Origin: Flectonema sp. DT1601
Lineage: Eukaryota; Euglenozoa; Diplonemea; Diplonemida; Diplonemidae
Reading direction: 5' to 3'
NCBI GenBank assembly: GCA_964019425.1
Contig: OZ025812.1
Span: forward strand, 945,027 to 1,009,026
DNA: 64,000 nucleotides
Made by a program: the position numbers and the translations under genes. The notes under the pieces are model-generated. The model was not told where the DNA came from, made no database searches, and saw nothing but the letters and a program-made list of their open reading frames with translations. Of this stretch, positions 30,972 through 42,832 are shown one piece after another (the first letter of the stretch is position 1; the number at the start of each line of letters is the position of its first letter).

Positions 30972-31660
30972 TGAACTCTGTCATCAGGGGGAAGGCAAGA
31001 AGAACTCTGATGACGAAACGCTGGACCCTGAAAGTCTTTCACTACTTGTTAGAGATTTCTATCTTCAATGTTTTCACCCTCCAAAAGAAGTCTGAAAAAG
31101 ACGTCGGGACATATGCTCAGTTCAAAAAGAGGCTATGTTCTCAACTTATTGATCACGGAACACACCAAACTCACACAAAATGTCACTACCTACGAAAATT
31201 CGGTATTTTTGGGGACTGCAGTTCACGGATTTGTTCTGAAAAAAAGTAAGGTCATCGATTTCTTGTTCAAAAAGCGAGGTTTTCTTATGCATGGATCCCT
31301 GCTTCGAACAATATCACGAAAATATTGACAAGTATTCAGCCCCTGTTTGCAACAACCATACCTTTGCTACACACAATCATATCCCACCGAAAAACATGAA
31401 ACGGAAGCACTCTACTCCTACAACATTGCCAAAATCAAAGCGAACCCAGGGGTCCTAAGCAACAGTGTTTTTTTAGGCTGTTGTTGCATTTTCTCAAGTT
31501 ATTTTGGCCCCCTTGCGGGCTGACCTCAGTTTTTTTTCAATGCGCCGGGGGATGTCTTTCACCCTGTAATTTTTTTGTATTTTTCCCCACACCCCTTTTC
31601 CCCTTTGTCAAATTTTTCGATTTTTCTCAAAAACAGGGTTTTTTGCCTCTTTTTAAAGGG
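30972..31660 (+). mobile_element. piggyBac remnant, copy 2
   Basis: Same left truncation point and right AAAGGG-TTAA end as the copy at 19533. It was therefore copied with its flanks and did not insert anew. Confidence 0.75.
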
Positions 31661-32900
31661 TTAATAAAAAACTATTTCTTTTGAAAAAAATGAAAACATA
31701 AAACTAACTAAACTAATTAAAAAAAAAAAAATTATTTACTCAAAAAATACAAATTATAGCAGCGTGTATTTTCTTTTATTTATTTTATTGCCTTCCCATC
31801 CCCAATAAGTTTATATTGAGAAGTAATCTTTTAGAAGGTAATGTGAGAAACATTTTGCCGTGTTATAGAAAACCGGAATTGCTTTGTTCAGGTGACACGA
31901 TTCTTTTAAAAAAAATTAATTGAAACTCAATTCGGCCATTTAATTTGTAATGCAGAGTTTTTTTTACTGCATTTGCAGAGTGTTTTAACCTACACTGGAA
32001 CATTACCTTTTCACTCCCGTCTTTTCTTTCTTTCAAGTCAACTGTATTATTAATTGTTTTAAAAAGTATTTATTCTTCTCTCCTCCCTACACACCTTTTT
32101 TTTGATTCATAAAAAACATCACTTACATCTCCTCCCCAAGAAGAAAGAAAAAAAAGAATTAAATTAAAGAATTACGTTGACAGCAACAATCATTTTATGT
32201 GTAATCAAAAAAAGGGAGTTCGGTTGCTAAAAATTATATCAACGAACCAATGTAAAATACATTTGATTATGACTTCTGAGGAAATCTAAAATACCTGCTA
32301 CAGTACAGGTAGAAACCTGTTTCTGGGAAGCAAGGGTTCTTCTTCTACTGGCATTTCAATTGCTTCGGATATCTTGCAAAAGTCCACACCTATTGACATC
32401 ACGGTATATGCGCGATCACGGTCATGGTATATCTTGATATCACGGTATATTGACATCACTTCGCATGTTAATTGGAAACACTGTTGAGGAAATCAAAACT
32501 TAAATCGAATTCGTATGGAGAGCCTGCGTTGGAGATACCAAAAGCTTTGTCTTGTTGATAGTTTAGTTTTATTATTCATCTTTGGGTGTCATTTATTTTT
32601 TGTCGTATATAGTGTTTTCTTTTGGGTGAATCAGTTGTTGCTTTTATGTCTCCTCTGGAGAGTTCGAATAAATAAAAAGTAAAAAGTAAGAAGAATTGTT
32701 TTTTTTGGTGAACTGCTACGCAGTAGGCAGCTAGTTGGTTAGCCAGCGTAAGCTTTGTTGTTCGTGTGAGGTATTATCGTCGTAGTTGTATTTTTAAAGG
32801 GGTTGATAAGTTATTGATTTGTTTGGTTTGTATTTTTGCATTTTGTAAGTAAAAATTAATTTTCCATCAGACTCTTGTTTCTTTTCCACTAAACAACAAA
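31661..32900. other. Array spacer, U element, S module copy 3
   Basis: U element 31836-32007, S module 32361-32900. No gene. Confidence 0.6.
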
Positions 32901-33056
32901 ATGGTCATCGATAACAAAAGTGATGAGCAGATCAAACGTGTGGTTGAACATGCAGAGGAAGGAGAAGAGTTTCAGATGGTGCTTCTGAGGGGAATCCGAA
33001 TTTTTATAATCCATCCCAGCATCAGAATCGTCAGGATAAGACAAAGTCTCACCTAA
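32901..33056 (+). pseudogene. Internally deleted PDZ module
   Basis: Same deletion as at 25048; one substitution near the end (RIVRIRQSLT). Followed at once by a Q-rich module at 33059 that has lost AGCAA, which changes its frame. Confidence 0.6.
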
Positions 33057-33362
33057 TCATGGAAGTGCGACAACAGATACGGCAACAAGGACAAGCGATG
33101 CAGCAACAGTATCAGAACGACATGTCGATGTTGCAACAACCAACTACAGCAGCAACAGCAGCACTGTTGTTCTTCATCAAAGATACACATTATAATCTTT
33201 TTCTTATTTCATGTATGAACAGTTTTCACAGGCTTTTTGAGGATGAGCACAAGTGAGATATTTTAAAGTAGTCATTTGATGTTGAGGATATTTCTTTCAG
33301 ATGGGATAAAAACCAAACAATTAATTCAAACTTTTCCCCCAAAGTTTACTCATAGAAGAAAA

Positions 33363-35009
33363 ATGACATTCACAGATTCATCATTTATAAATATTCAGGA
33401 CGATGTTGCTGTCGATGACAACCCAACAGCTGACTCTAAGTGGAGAGTAGTGATGATTATAATAATGTTGTTAGCACCAGCTGTTGGAGTAGGAGGTGGT
33501 ATTTTAATGAAAGAAACAACCAAAACTGATGACCTCGCACTGCTCTACGCAACGATTGGATTATGGGCTACGATGATTGTGATTAATATTCCTTTGATAT
33601 TCATAAAGAGAAGTAAATACTTTTTAATAATATTCATCGCAAACATCATCTTCAGCGTGGTGTCAATCATAATGACCTTTGTAACGGTGGGTAAAAGCAA
33701 TCACACTAACACTGTCAAATGGTATATTTCTGCTGTAGTTTTGTACTGCTTAATTTACAACTCGAATAATTTGATTTTCTTGATTTACAAAGATAAGCAC
33801 ATCGAAGAAACGACTCCTGCTGCCAGCGAATTACAAAGCCCTACGAAATCAGAGAACACACCTCTTGTTACAAAACAACAACCAAAACCAGCCACCAAGC
33901 CTCCAGCAAAGAAATCAACTGGTGGAGGTGTAATAAATGAAAAGCAACGTTGGTGGACGATGAAACAAATTAATTCCACTCTTGGAACTGACCCAGACAA
34001 CAGTAAAGACATGGCAAAGGAAATACCAAAAGACGAGTTCTTAGCTGCTTGGAAACTTTCATTTGAAAAGACCAATGCGAACATGGTAAAGTGGGGGACG
34101 ACTTTATACAATGCGATTGATAAAACAAACAAGGGAAGCATCACTGTAAAGCAATTGGAAACGGAAGTTGAATCTTACACTAACAGTAACTCATCCCCTA
34201 CAAAGGTAGCTGCAGCACCACAAGTAACGATAAAGAGAACAGTTCCTCCACAAGCAGTTCCAGTTGTAAATAATAGTATCGACGTAGTATTTATTATTGT
34301 AAGCGTTCTGCTTTCCGCAATGATCACAGCAACGTTTTTCGTCGGGTGCGTTTACTCCTTCAAACTGTGGTTGGCAATGGCTGGTGTCACTCTCTTTGTG
34401 TTCGTGGCATATTGTTTTTCTTTGGTAGAAAACAGATACTGGGAACCGTTGAAGAATTCAGCGTCAATGCATGCTCTTAGCGACAGGCTCGCAAATGTTA
34501 GAGCCCGACCAGCAAAATTAGAACTTTACGGAGAGTGTTACCACTACAAAAGCACTTCTACGACAGCTGTTGTGGGAGGTGTTAGTATAAAATCGAGTGA
34601 CAGGGAGAAGGTTGTTAGTCAGAAATTTACATCCGTGTTTCCAGTAACTAAGGTTTGTGATAACTCCGACCTAACACCAGACTTGTCAGGTTGTAATGTG
34701 GTAGCGATACATATTAATACGCAATACTGCTTTGCGACTAAAGAAACTCGTGAAAAGTTTGTAGCGTTTCAAAGAGAATTTAATGACAGGCATCGTAATA
34801 AGGACCACTGCTATGAATTTGGTACAAGACTACAAATCCCAAACTTAGAAAGATCTATTCTCGGATTGAAATCGTCAATCTGGTGGATTACTTGGTACTA
34901 CTATGTTCATACTTGGGCAATCCCTCCACTTGTCTACCTCTGGAGACGTGCCTATGACAGATCTGTTAAGAGAACTACTTACACTATCTGTAAGCAATAT
35001 TGGGCTTGA
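33363..35009 (+). CDS. TMEM151-like membrane protein, copy 5 (complete, 548 aa)
   Basis: All membrane segments, the EF-hand-like loop and the full TMEM151-type C-terminal domain are present without lesions. It differs from copy 1 mainly between membrane segments 5 and 6 (FFVGCVYSFKLWLAMAGVTL, AYCFSLVENRYWEP) and in YGECYHYKSTSTT. An in-frame ATG at 33279 would add 28 residues (MLRIFLSDGIKTKQ...). It is GTG in several copies and spans a TTTCTTTCAG acceptor-like site, so the conserved MTFTDSS start is preferred. Confidence 0.85.
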   Translation: MTFTDSSFINIQDDVAVDDNPTADSKWRVVMIIIMLLAPAVGVGGGILMKETTKTDDLALLYATIGLWATMIVINIPLIFIKRSKYFLIIFIANIIFSVVSIIMTFVTVGKSNHTNTVKWYISAVVLYCLIYNSNNLIFLIYKDKHIEETTPAASELQSPTKSENTPLVTKQQPKPATKPPAKKSTGGGVINEKQRWWTMKQINSTLGTDPDNSKDMAKEIPKDEFLAAWKLSFEKTNANMVKWGTTLYNAIDKTNKGSITVKQLETEVESYTNSNSSPTKVAAAPQVTIKRTVPPQAVPVVNNSIDVVFIIVSVLLSAMITATFFVGCVYSFKLWLAMAGVTLFVFVAYCFSLVENRYWEPLKNSASMHALSDRLANVRARPAKLELYGECYHYKSTSTTAVVGGVSIKSSDREKVVSQKFTSVFPVTKVCDNSDLTPDLSGCNVVAIHINTQYCFATKETREKFVAFQREFNDRHRNKDHCYEFGTRLQIPNLERSILGLKSSIWWITWYYYVHTWAIPPLVYLWRRAYDRSVKRTTYTICKQYWA

Positions 35010-35520
35010 GGCTTGCAACAGCTCTTTGTGTCAGCTGTTGGTGTTGTCCTCTTTTTGTTTTCTGAAGTATTTGGCCAACAGTGATGTTTTGTTCTTCTGT
35101 TTTTTTTCTTTTGTACTGATGAAGTCGAGAGAAGAAACTATTGGGATTACGAGCCTTTTATTTCTTTGTTATGTTCAGTGAAAGCATTCTCCAGTTGTTA
35201 AGTGTGAGCTGTGAAACCAACACCAAGGTACAAGCTTGTTAATAATGACGCAGAATGTTAACACTCGATACCTTCAGTGACACTCAACAGTTGGTATTCG
35301 AAAACTTCCTGCGGAGTCTTGTTACGATTTGGAACTTCGATTTTGTTTTTATCATTTGTAATGAATTCCCAACAGATGAATTCTATGGATTCATCGCGTT
35401 ATTCAAAAGGCACTCGTACCCTTTCGTAATTAAATAAAATCATTCCTTTGTGTTCTGATGGTTCTTATGATGTCTAGTTTGAGTTGACATTAGCTGCTGT
35501 GCTTTCTCTATTCTCCATCC

Positions 35521-35883
35521 ATGTCGCTCTACAATCATCAGCAGGTAGTGAACCTGTTGCTTTGGTTGTTTTTAGATACTACCGATCCTTTTGTTTTCAA
35601 TTTCTTACTGAGTGATATGGCTATGTGCTGCCCAATGCTTATGGTACTTTTAAAAGCTTTCAGTAAACCCACCATACTAAAAAATTATAATACTTTGGAC
35701 GACTTAGGAATAATCATCGGTACTGTTCCTGATGGGGGTTTTCTAATTTCTTTCGGTGGTATGTGGGCATATGGCACATATGGTTGTATTACAAAGAAAG
35801 ATGCTGTGTATGGAATGAAAAAAAGATTTTTTATTTTTTTTCACCTTCCTCCCGCCGGTAGTAGTGTGCTACGAACTATCTGA
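35521..35883 (+). CDS. Hypothetical 120-aa reading frame in E segment
   Basis: Not recognised. Contains DMAMCCPMLMVLLKAFSKPT and GGMWAYGTYGCITKKDAVYG. A copy in the second E segment (57320-57730) stays open with an altered end. Related blocks at 27300, 38190, 43350 and 59530 are frameshifted. Coding status uncertain. Confidence 0.25.
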   Translation: MSLYNHQQVVNLLLWLFLDTTDPFVFNFLLSDMAMCCPMLMVLLKAFSKPTILKNYNTLDDLGIIIGTVPDGGFLISFGGMWAYGTYGCITKKDAVYGMKKRFFIFFHLPPAGSSVLRTI

Positions 35884-37175
35884 GAACTGATTTTTTCTTT
35901 TAACTTCGGTTAAGTGTAAGTTGTAACGGACTACAGAGCACGGGACGCTCATCTCTGATGGAATGTGGTCCTCGAATTACCAGATTCGACAACATCTTCT
36001 GGTCAATAAGACAAAAAAGATGTAATTTCCCTTTTTATGATTTCTTTTTTCTAAACGAACCTTTTCTTTGATTAACAACAACATATATTTCTCCATGATA
36101 TTAATTTTGCTTTTAATAGCTAAACTTTGTTGCTATTTTTACGTTGTCAAACCCGCAAACCCGCAAACGTTTTATGGTACAATACATTTGTATTTTACGT
36201 ACAAACTCGAACAGTTAACCCCCCATCACTCTGTACCCAGGTTGAAGCTTCGCGACAACCCGTTTGTGAGCAGAGTACAGGTGCAAATAGACGCAAGCAA
36301 ATTTGTGCCCGGCGCAACGCGCCTAGGATGTGTATCCAGTTACTGATTAGTCAACTATGGATACAATACATCCAAATGTTAGCTCTTGTTATTAATAATT
36401 CTTTACATCTCCTTTTATTTTGAGACAGAAACTTGATCATTAAACACCTTTAGTTCTAATCACAATAGTGACCATAGAAAGATCAATCCATGACTACTAA
36501 TCAATACACGAGTTACAATGGAATTTCTCTGATCTAACTTTAGGCAGCATTGGTCGTAGCGGCGTTCTCTTCCCACGTGCATAAAAGAAATTATGTCACG
36601 GAAAATGAAATAAAAATAAAGAACAGAATGTAGGATTTCAAAGGACGCATAAAATCAAGTTTCTTTGTCAGTTACCTGAGTTGGCCCGTAGCCCCTTTGA
36701 ATTAGGACAACATTTAGAGATAAATATTATTGTAATTTGTATAATTCAAATAATGTAAATCTAACTGTCTTATGTCATTTTGTTTTCTTTATTGAAAGAA
36801 AGTACATTCCTGTTACATAAACTACAGGTAGAAAATACTGAGGTAACCCTTAACCATGAAGGTCAATTTTGTGAGAACTCTAACATGTTCGCGTATAGAA
36901 CATAGAGGGACACGGATGATTGTTTTCTTTTTGAATACATTCCCCACTCTGGACTTTGCCAATTAAATGTCTTACGTCGATGCCATCACCCCAACATTAT
37001 TTGTTGGATTATGCAACCCCCTCAGATTTTCTAACTGAATTCTGGATAACGCTACCATAATTTATTTAAGGTGAGTGCTCCGCTAGTAGTGTGCTACGAA
37101 CTAGCAATTTTTGCTAACATATTTTTTTCAAAGAATTGTTGATTTTAAGCAAGTAATTTGTAGGTGAACACTCAC

Positions 37176-37385
37176 ATGTTAGTGTAGGTATACACTCTGC
37201 CGTATTACATTATACCCTGGTTTTGGTTTCCCAGGGCTCACGATTAATTCAGAATTGAATAACTCGATTCCGTACTGCACTGAATGACAACACGGAAAAA
37301 GAGATGTGTATGCAGCTAAGTTAGAAACATTTATTATAATGTAAAGGATTTACGTCAATCGCAGAGTGTATACCTACACTAACAT
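37176..37385. mobile_element. 210-bp inverted-repeat element (MITE-like)
   Basis: Perfect 25-bp terminal inverted repeats starting ATGTTAGTGTAGGTATACAC on the left. Internal CCCTGG/CCAGGG hairpin. Second copy at 58498-58707. The U elements are diverged relatives. Confidence 0.8.
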
Positions 37386-37793
37386 TACCTTTGGTCACTG
37401 TATCTCCGAACTAATGTTAAATTATCGTTATGTTATTTATGATACAATACATTTGTATTTTACGTACAAACTCGAACAGTTAACCCCCACTGCCAAATTT
37501 TTTAGTATTGGAGACCCACGAAGAGCTACCAGGTTCTATTTGGGAGTCTGTCTAACTGATACTCGGTGGCCTGTAGGACTAATTAACTACTATTTTAACT
37601 TGTAATTTTTATCCCGAAACCAACTATTATTTGTTTATTTTGTCCTACAAGTTTTTTTGCATTTGATTGGCTGATAACCCTTAATACTAACTAATATTCT
37701 AACTTTTTCGTTCCCCACATCAAATTGCCTCTAAACCCAGCTCATGTTCCCGAACAATGCAATCCTTAGACAATTATGCTTGTGCCTCTCAGT

Positions 37794-37828
37794 GCTGGAA
37801 GTCGATCACTTCCAGCCGAAGGTATAAA
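37794..37828 (+). promoter_or_regulatory. Palindrome plus TATA box
   Basis: Stem GCTGGAAGT / ACTTCCAGC with loop CGATC (37794-37816), then TATAAA at 37823-37828. The same pair is at 59116-59150. The palindrome without the TATA box (TACTATGAAA instead) is at 38532, 43712 and 59857. It looks like a core promoter with an operator-like palindrome; no transcript is identified. Confidence 0.4.
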
Positions 37829-39330
37829 ACTATCGATCTTCGCGATTGGGTCCTTTCTGATTGCCCCAGTCATCAGTTCTAACTCTTCTTTTACTTATTC
37901 TTTTACTAAAATTAATAACACTCTCACACATGATAAAAGAAGAAAACGTTTTTCTTCATTTCCTTTCAGTTGTTTCTTAACTCAATTGTTTCTTTTTTCT
38001 TTATCTTTTTTTTTAAGAAAAAAAACATATCTTCATTGCCGATGCAGTCCTTTGTACAGTAGAAAGACCATTCTACTAACCCTGGTTGTGTTGGAAGAGT
38101 CTTTTTTGGAGATGTCTTCTCATATATTTTCTGTACTTTGAGCATTTCACCAACAGATGCTTAGGTCCGTCGCAGTTATGACCTTAAACTGACTGTCATC
38201 TTAGCTGATCCTTTTGGTTTTCATTTGTTGCTGCGTGATATGGCTATGTGCTGCCCAATTTTTTGTGGTACTTTTCTAAAGCTTTTCGGTAAGCCCACAA
38301 TACAATTATAATGCTTTGGACAACTGGGGGTGAACGATCCTCGGTACTGTTCCGGTTTTCTATTTTCTTTCGTGGAGTGTGGGCATATGGCACATGTGGT
38401 CGTATTATAAAGAAAGATGTATATGAAAGAAAGATGATTTTTTATTTTTTTCACCTTCCCCCCACTCCCAGATCGTTTCTCTTTTATTTTCTTTAGTTGT
38501 TTACAACCTGTTAGCCTCTGGGCAAGGTGGAGGCTGGAAGACGATCACTTCCAGCCAATACTATGAAACTACAATCTTGGGTCCTTACTGATGCGGGCTA
38601 CCCAGACCCATCAGTTTGTATTTTACTAAAAAAAAAAAAAAAAAAAGATGCTCTACAGGGTCTTTTTCTCTCTCCACCTTCCTTGTGTTTCAACACAATC
38701 GCTAATTCTGAGTTGTGAAATTTCAATTTTTTTTGTTTAATTCTGTGTGTTTGAGTGGCTGTAGTTTAATCATTTTTTTTTGTTTTTGTTTTTTTAAAAA
38801 AGGGATATCTTCTTCTTTCTCTATCGCGCAGTTAGTCTGCCTCTTCATTTCCAACAATATTACAAAATGAGAAAAAAAAAATATGTGTTGAAAAATTTCG
38901 TAATTACTGTTGAAACATTTCATAAAAACTAAACTTCGAAATATAATACGGCTTCTCCAAATTTTGTCCGACACAAAACAAAATTGATGCTTCCTCTGGT
39001 TTTTTAAAATTGTTGAAAAAAAGTTGAAACTAAATTTTTTCTTAATCGCCGTCTGCTCTAAAAAGACGTGCAGATTATTCCTTCCTCTCTTCCCTTCGCT
39101 GTCTGTGATGTACACCAGCAGCACTGTTGTTCTTCAACAAAGATACACATTACTGGTTTATAATCTTTTTCTTATTTCATGTATGAACAGTTTTCACAGG
39201 CTTTCTGAAGATGAGCACAAGTGAGATATTTTAAAGTAGTCATTTGATGTTGAGGATATTTCTTTCAGATGGGATAAAAACCAAACAATTAATTCAAACT
39301 TTTTTTTCAAAGATTACTCATAGAAGAAAA

Positions 39331-40385
39331 ATGACAGTCACAGATTCATCATTTATAAATATTCAGGACGATGTTGCTGTCGATGACAACCCAACAGCTG
39401 ACTCTAAGAGGAGAGTAGTGATGATTATAATAATGTTGTTAGCACCAGCTGTTGGAGTAGGAGGTGGTATTTTAATGAAAGAAACAACTAAAACTGATGA
39501 CCTCGCACTGCTCTACGCAACGATTGGATTATGGGCTACGATGATTGTGATTAATATTCCTTTGATATTCATAAAGAGAAGTAAATACTTTTTAATAATA
39601 TTCATCGCAAACATCATCTTCAGCGTGGTGTCAATCATAATGGCCTTTGTAACGGTGGGTAAAAGCAATCACACTAACACTGTCAAATGGTATATTTCTG
39701 CTGTAGTTTTGTACGGCTTAATTTTACAACTCGAATAATTTGATTTTCTTGATTTACAAAGATAAGCACATCGGAGAAACGACTCCTGCTGCCAGCGAAT
39801 TACAAAGCCCTACGAAATCAGAGAACACACCTCTTGTTACAAAACAACAACCAAAACCAGCCACCAAGCCTCCAGCAAAGAAATCAACTGGTGGAGGTGT
39901 AATAAATGAAAAGCAACGTTGGTGGACGATGAAACAAATTAATTGCACTCTTGGAACTGACCCAGACGACAGTAAAGACATGGCAAAGGAAATACCAAAA
40001 GACGAGTTCTTAGCTGCTTGGAAACTTTCATTTGAAAAGTCCAATGCGAACATGGTAAAGTGGGGGACGACTTTATACAATGCGATTGATAAAACAAACA
40101 AGGGAAGCATCACTGTAAAGCAATTGGAAACGGAAGTTGAATCTTACACTAACAGTAACTCATCCCCTACAAAGGTAGCTGCAGCACCACAAGTAACGAT
40201 AAAGAGAACAGTTCTTCCACAAGCAGTTCCAGATGTTAATAAGCGGATCGACATAAAGTTTATTATTGTAAGCGTTCCTTTCAGCAATGATCATAGCAAC
40301 GTTTTTCGTCATCAGGTACGTTGACTTCAACCAACTGTGGTTGGCAATGGCTGGTGCCACTATCTGTTCAGACTCTTGTTTCTTT
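39331..40385 (+). pseudogene. TMEM151-like copy 6 (disrupted, C-terminus replaced)
   Basis: Carries both the membrane-segment-4 insertion (frame ends 39738) and the 2-base deletion in segment 5. The N-terminal half reads like copy 1 in several places (ATIGLWAT, NCTLGTDPDDSK) where copies 2 and 3 differ. Joined to a PDZ module at CTGTTCAG. Confidence 0.85.
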
Positions 40386-40401
40386 TCCACTAAACAAAAA
40401 A

Positions 40402-40662
40402 ATGGTCATCGATTGCTTTGCGAATTTGATTATCCTAAACGGAGTTATTATTTCAGCACCAGCAGGCTGCAAGGCAGCTAAGGGAGACGTCGTCTTCGCG
40501 TTGAAACTGGATTCTGATGAACGGAAGTGATGAGCAGATCAAACGTGTGGTTGAATATGCAGAGGAAGGAGAAGAGTTTGAGATGGTGCTGCTGAGGGGA
40601 ATCCGAATATTTATAATCCATCCCAGCATCAGAATGGTCAGGATAAGACAAAGTCTCACCTA
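40402..40662 (+). pseudogene. Partial-PDZ module fused to copy 6, frameshifted
   Basis: Reads AACKAAKGDVVF-type sequence with GCTAAGGGAGAC in place of GCTCCGGGAGAC, then the extra-A frameshift; the open part ends at 40530. Confidence 0.65.
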
Positions 40663-42232
40663 ATGATCGCCCGTCACATGTTCTATAGTACAGAGAGAAG
40701 TTTATTAGTTCCTTTGAGACTCGTGTGTCAGCTAGTCACACATCGGTATCAGTGTTGGTGATAGTAATTAAAGTAACTTTGTGGAGTAGAATAGTTGATT
40801 TTGTAATTCAGAAACTTCTAGTGAGCCACCCATGTGATAGTTGGTGTGCTTAACGGATACCTACTCGTATAGATAGAACTGTGCTTCTCCATTGCTTCTC
40901 CTTGGTCAGATCCAACGATTATATATGAAAGCAATTTCATTATTGTGCGAAATCACTCCATTATTATTATGTTCTCGTTTTCCTTTTTTTTTTTTTTTTG
41001 TTTGTTTGTTTTTTCTTGTTTAATCTTCAAATTATACCAGCGTGTATTTTCTTTTATTTCTTTTATTGCCTTCCCATCCCCAATAAGTTTATATTGAGAA
41101 GTAATCTTTTAGAAGGTAATGTGAGAAACACTTTGCCGTGTTATAGAAAACCGGAATTGCTTTGTTCAGGTGACACGATTCTTTTAAAAAGAATTAATTG
41201 AAACTCAATTCAGCCACTTAATTTATAATGCAGATTTTTTTTACTACATTTGCAGAGTGTTTTTACCTACACTGGAACATTACCTTTTCAACCCGGTCTT
41301 TTCTTTCTTTCAAGTCAACTGTATTATTAATTGTTTTAAAAAGTATTTATTCTTCTCTCCTCCCTACGCACCTTTTTTTTGATTCATAAAAAACATCACT
41401 TACATCTCCTCCCCAAGAAGAAAGAAAAAAAAGAATTAAATTAAAGAATTACGTTGACAACATCAATCATTTTATGTGTAATCAAAAAAAGGGAGTTCGG
41501 TTGCTAAAAATTATATCAACGAACCAATGTAAAATACATTTGATTATGACTTCTGAGGAAATCTAAAATACCTGCTACAGTACAAGTAGAAACCTGTTTC
41601 TGGGAAGCAAGGGTTCTTCTTCTACTGGCGTACGCTGCATCGTTCGGTTCCTTTCCGTCCGAAATCGGGAGGTTGGCATCGCATACTTGTCACCCGAATT
41701 GAGAAATGGAATTTTATGGTTTACTAAATAAGCTCAGCCGTGGACAAGTACCAAAACTAAAAATTAATCGAAGGGTCTAATTTTACACTGCTGGCCCATC
41801 GGGATCCAGAGAAAAAATAATCGAGCAAAAATATATTAAAGAGTAATAAGCATGTGCCGGTGAGGCAGATTGTTACTACCAGTCCTTTTTGGACCTACTT
41901 TGATACTGAATGAAAACACTTGTACAACACTTTCTTTATTTGAAGTCACAACTTATGATGAATTATGAGCAATCTGAGCCACATGAAGTGATATCATCAT
42001 CATCATAGTTAGTGCTGATGGAAGAGCTCTCATCTTCTTTAAACAGAAAAGTAAATTTAATAATATAAATGTAATGCACTAACGGAGTGAATGTCCCAGT
42101 TTTCGGATTTGGGAGTTCCATAGTTGACAAGTGGTTGATAAGTTATTCATTTGTTTGGTTTGTATTTTCACATTTTGTAAGTAACAATTGATTTTCCAGC
42201 AGACTCTTGTTTCTTTTCTACTAAACAACAAA
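40663..42232. other. Array spacer, U element, D module copy 3
   Basis: U element 41115-41284, D module 41761-42232. No gene. Confidence 0.6.
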
Positions 42233-42571
42233 ATGATCATCGATTGTTTTGAGAATTTGATTATCCTAAACGGAGTTATTATTTCAGCACCAGGAAGTGC
42301 ACCAACAGATACGGTAACAAGGGCAAGCGATGCAGCGACAGTATCAGAACGACATGTTTCTTAATCGCCGTCTGCTCTAAAAAGACGTGCAGACTATTCC
42401 TTCCCCTCTTCCCTTCGCTGTCTGTGATGTACACCAGCAGCGCTGTTGTTCTTCATCAAAGATACACATTACTGGTTTATAATCTTTTTCTTATTTCATG
42501 TATGAATAGTTTTCACAGGCTTTTTGAGGATGAGCACAAGTGAGATATTTTAAAGTAGTCATTTCAAAAAA
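42233..42571 (+). pseudogene. Truncated PDZ start joined to Q-rich block and TMEM leader
   Basis: Same joint as at 16818. The block continues into the TMEM 5' leader (GATGAGCACAAGTGAG), which then jumps straight into another PDZ module at 42572 with the whole TMEM gene missing. Confidence 0.6.
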
Positions 42572-42832
42572 GTGGTCATGGATTGTTTTGCGAATTTGAT
42601 TATCCTAAACGGAGTTATTATTTCAGCACCAGCAGCCTGCAAGGCAGCTCCGGGAGACGTCGTCTTCGCGTTGAAACTGGATTCTGATGAACGGAAGTGA
42701 TGAGCAGATCAAACGTGTGGTTGAACATGCAGAGGAAGGAGAAGAGTTTGAGATGGTGCTGCTGAGGGGAATCCGAATTTTTATAATCCATCCCAGCATC
42801 AGAATGGTCAGGATAAGACAAAGTCTCACCTA
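42572..42832 (+). pseudogene. PDZ module without ATG
   Basis: GTG replaces the usual ATG and the extra-A frameshift is present. Confidence 0.6.

Larger units (their letters stand above)
35010..39330. repeat. E segment, copy 1 (about 4.3 kb, mostly non-coding)
   Basis: Near-identical to 56647-60677. Relative to that copy it has an extra stretch of about 480 bp (about 36686-37165) and lacks about 150 bp near 35175. It contains a possible ORF at 35521, a 210-bp inverted-repeat element, and two tandem-related blocks (35570-35860 and 38190-38465) that each carry GATATGGCTATGTGCTGCCC. Confidence 0.85.

Noticed and set aside
33279-33362. Upstream in-frame ATG giving a longer TMEM protein
   Set aside because: The ATG is GTG in copies 2, 4 and 7, it is missing upstream of copy 1, and the stretch spans an acceptor-like TTTCTTTCAG; the MTxTDSS start is universal.
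38723-39124. 133-codon minus-strand frame, also at 60079-60462
   Set aside because: AT-driven composition; most differences between the two copies change amino acids; no recognisable domain.
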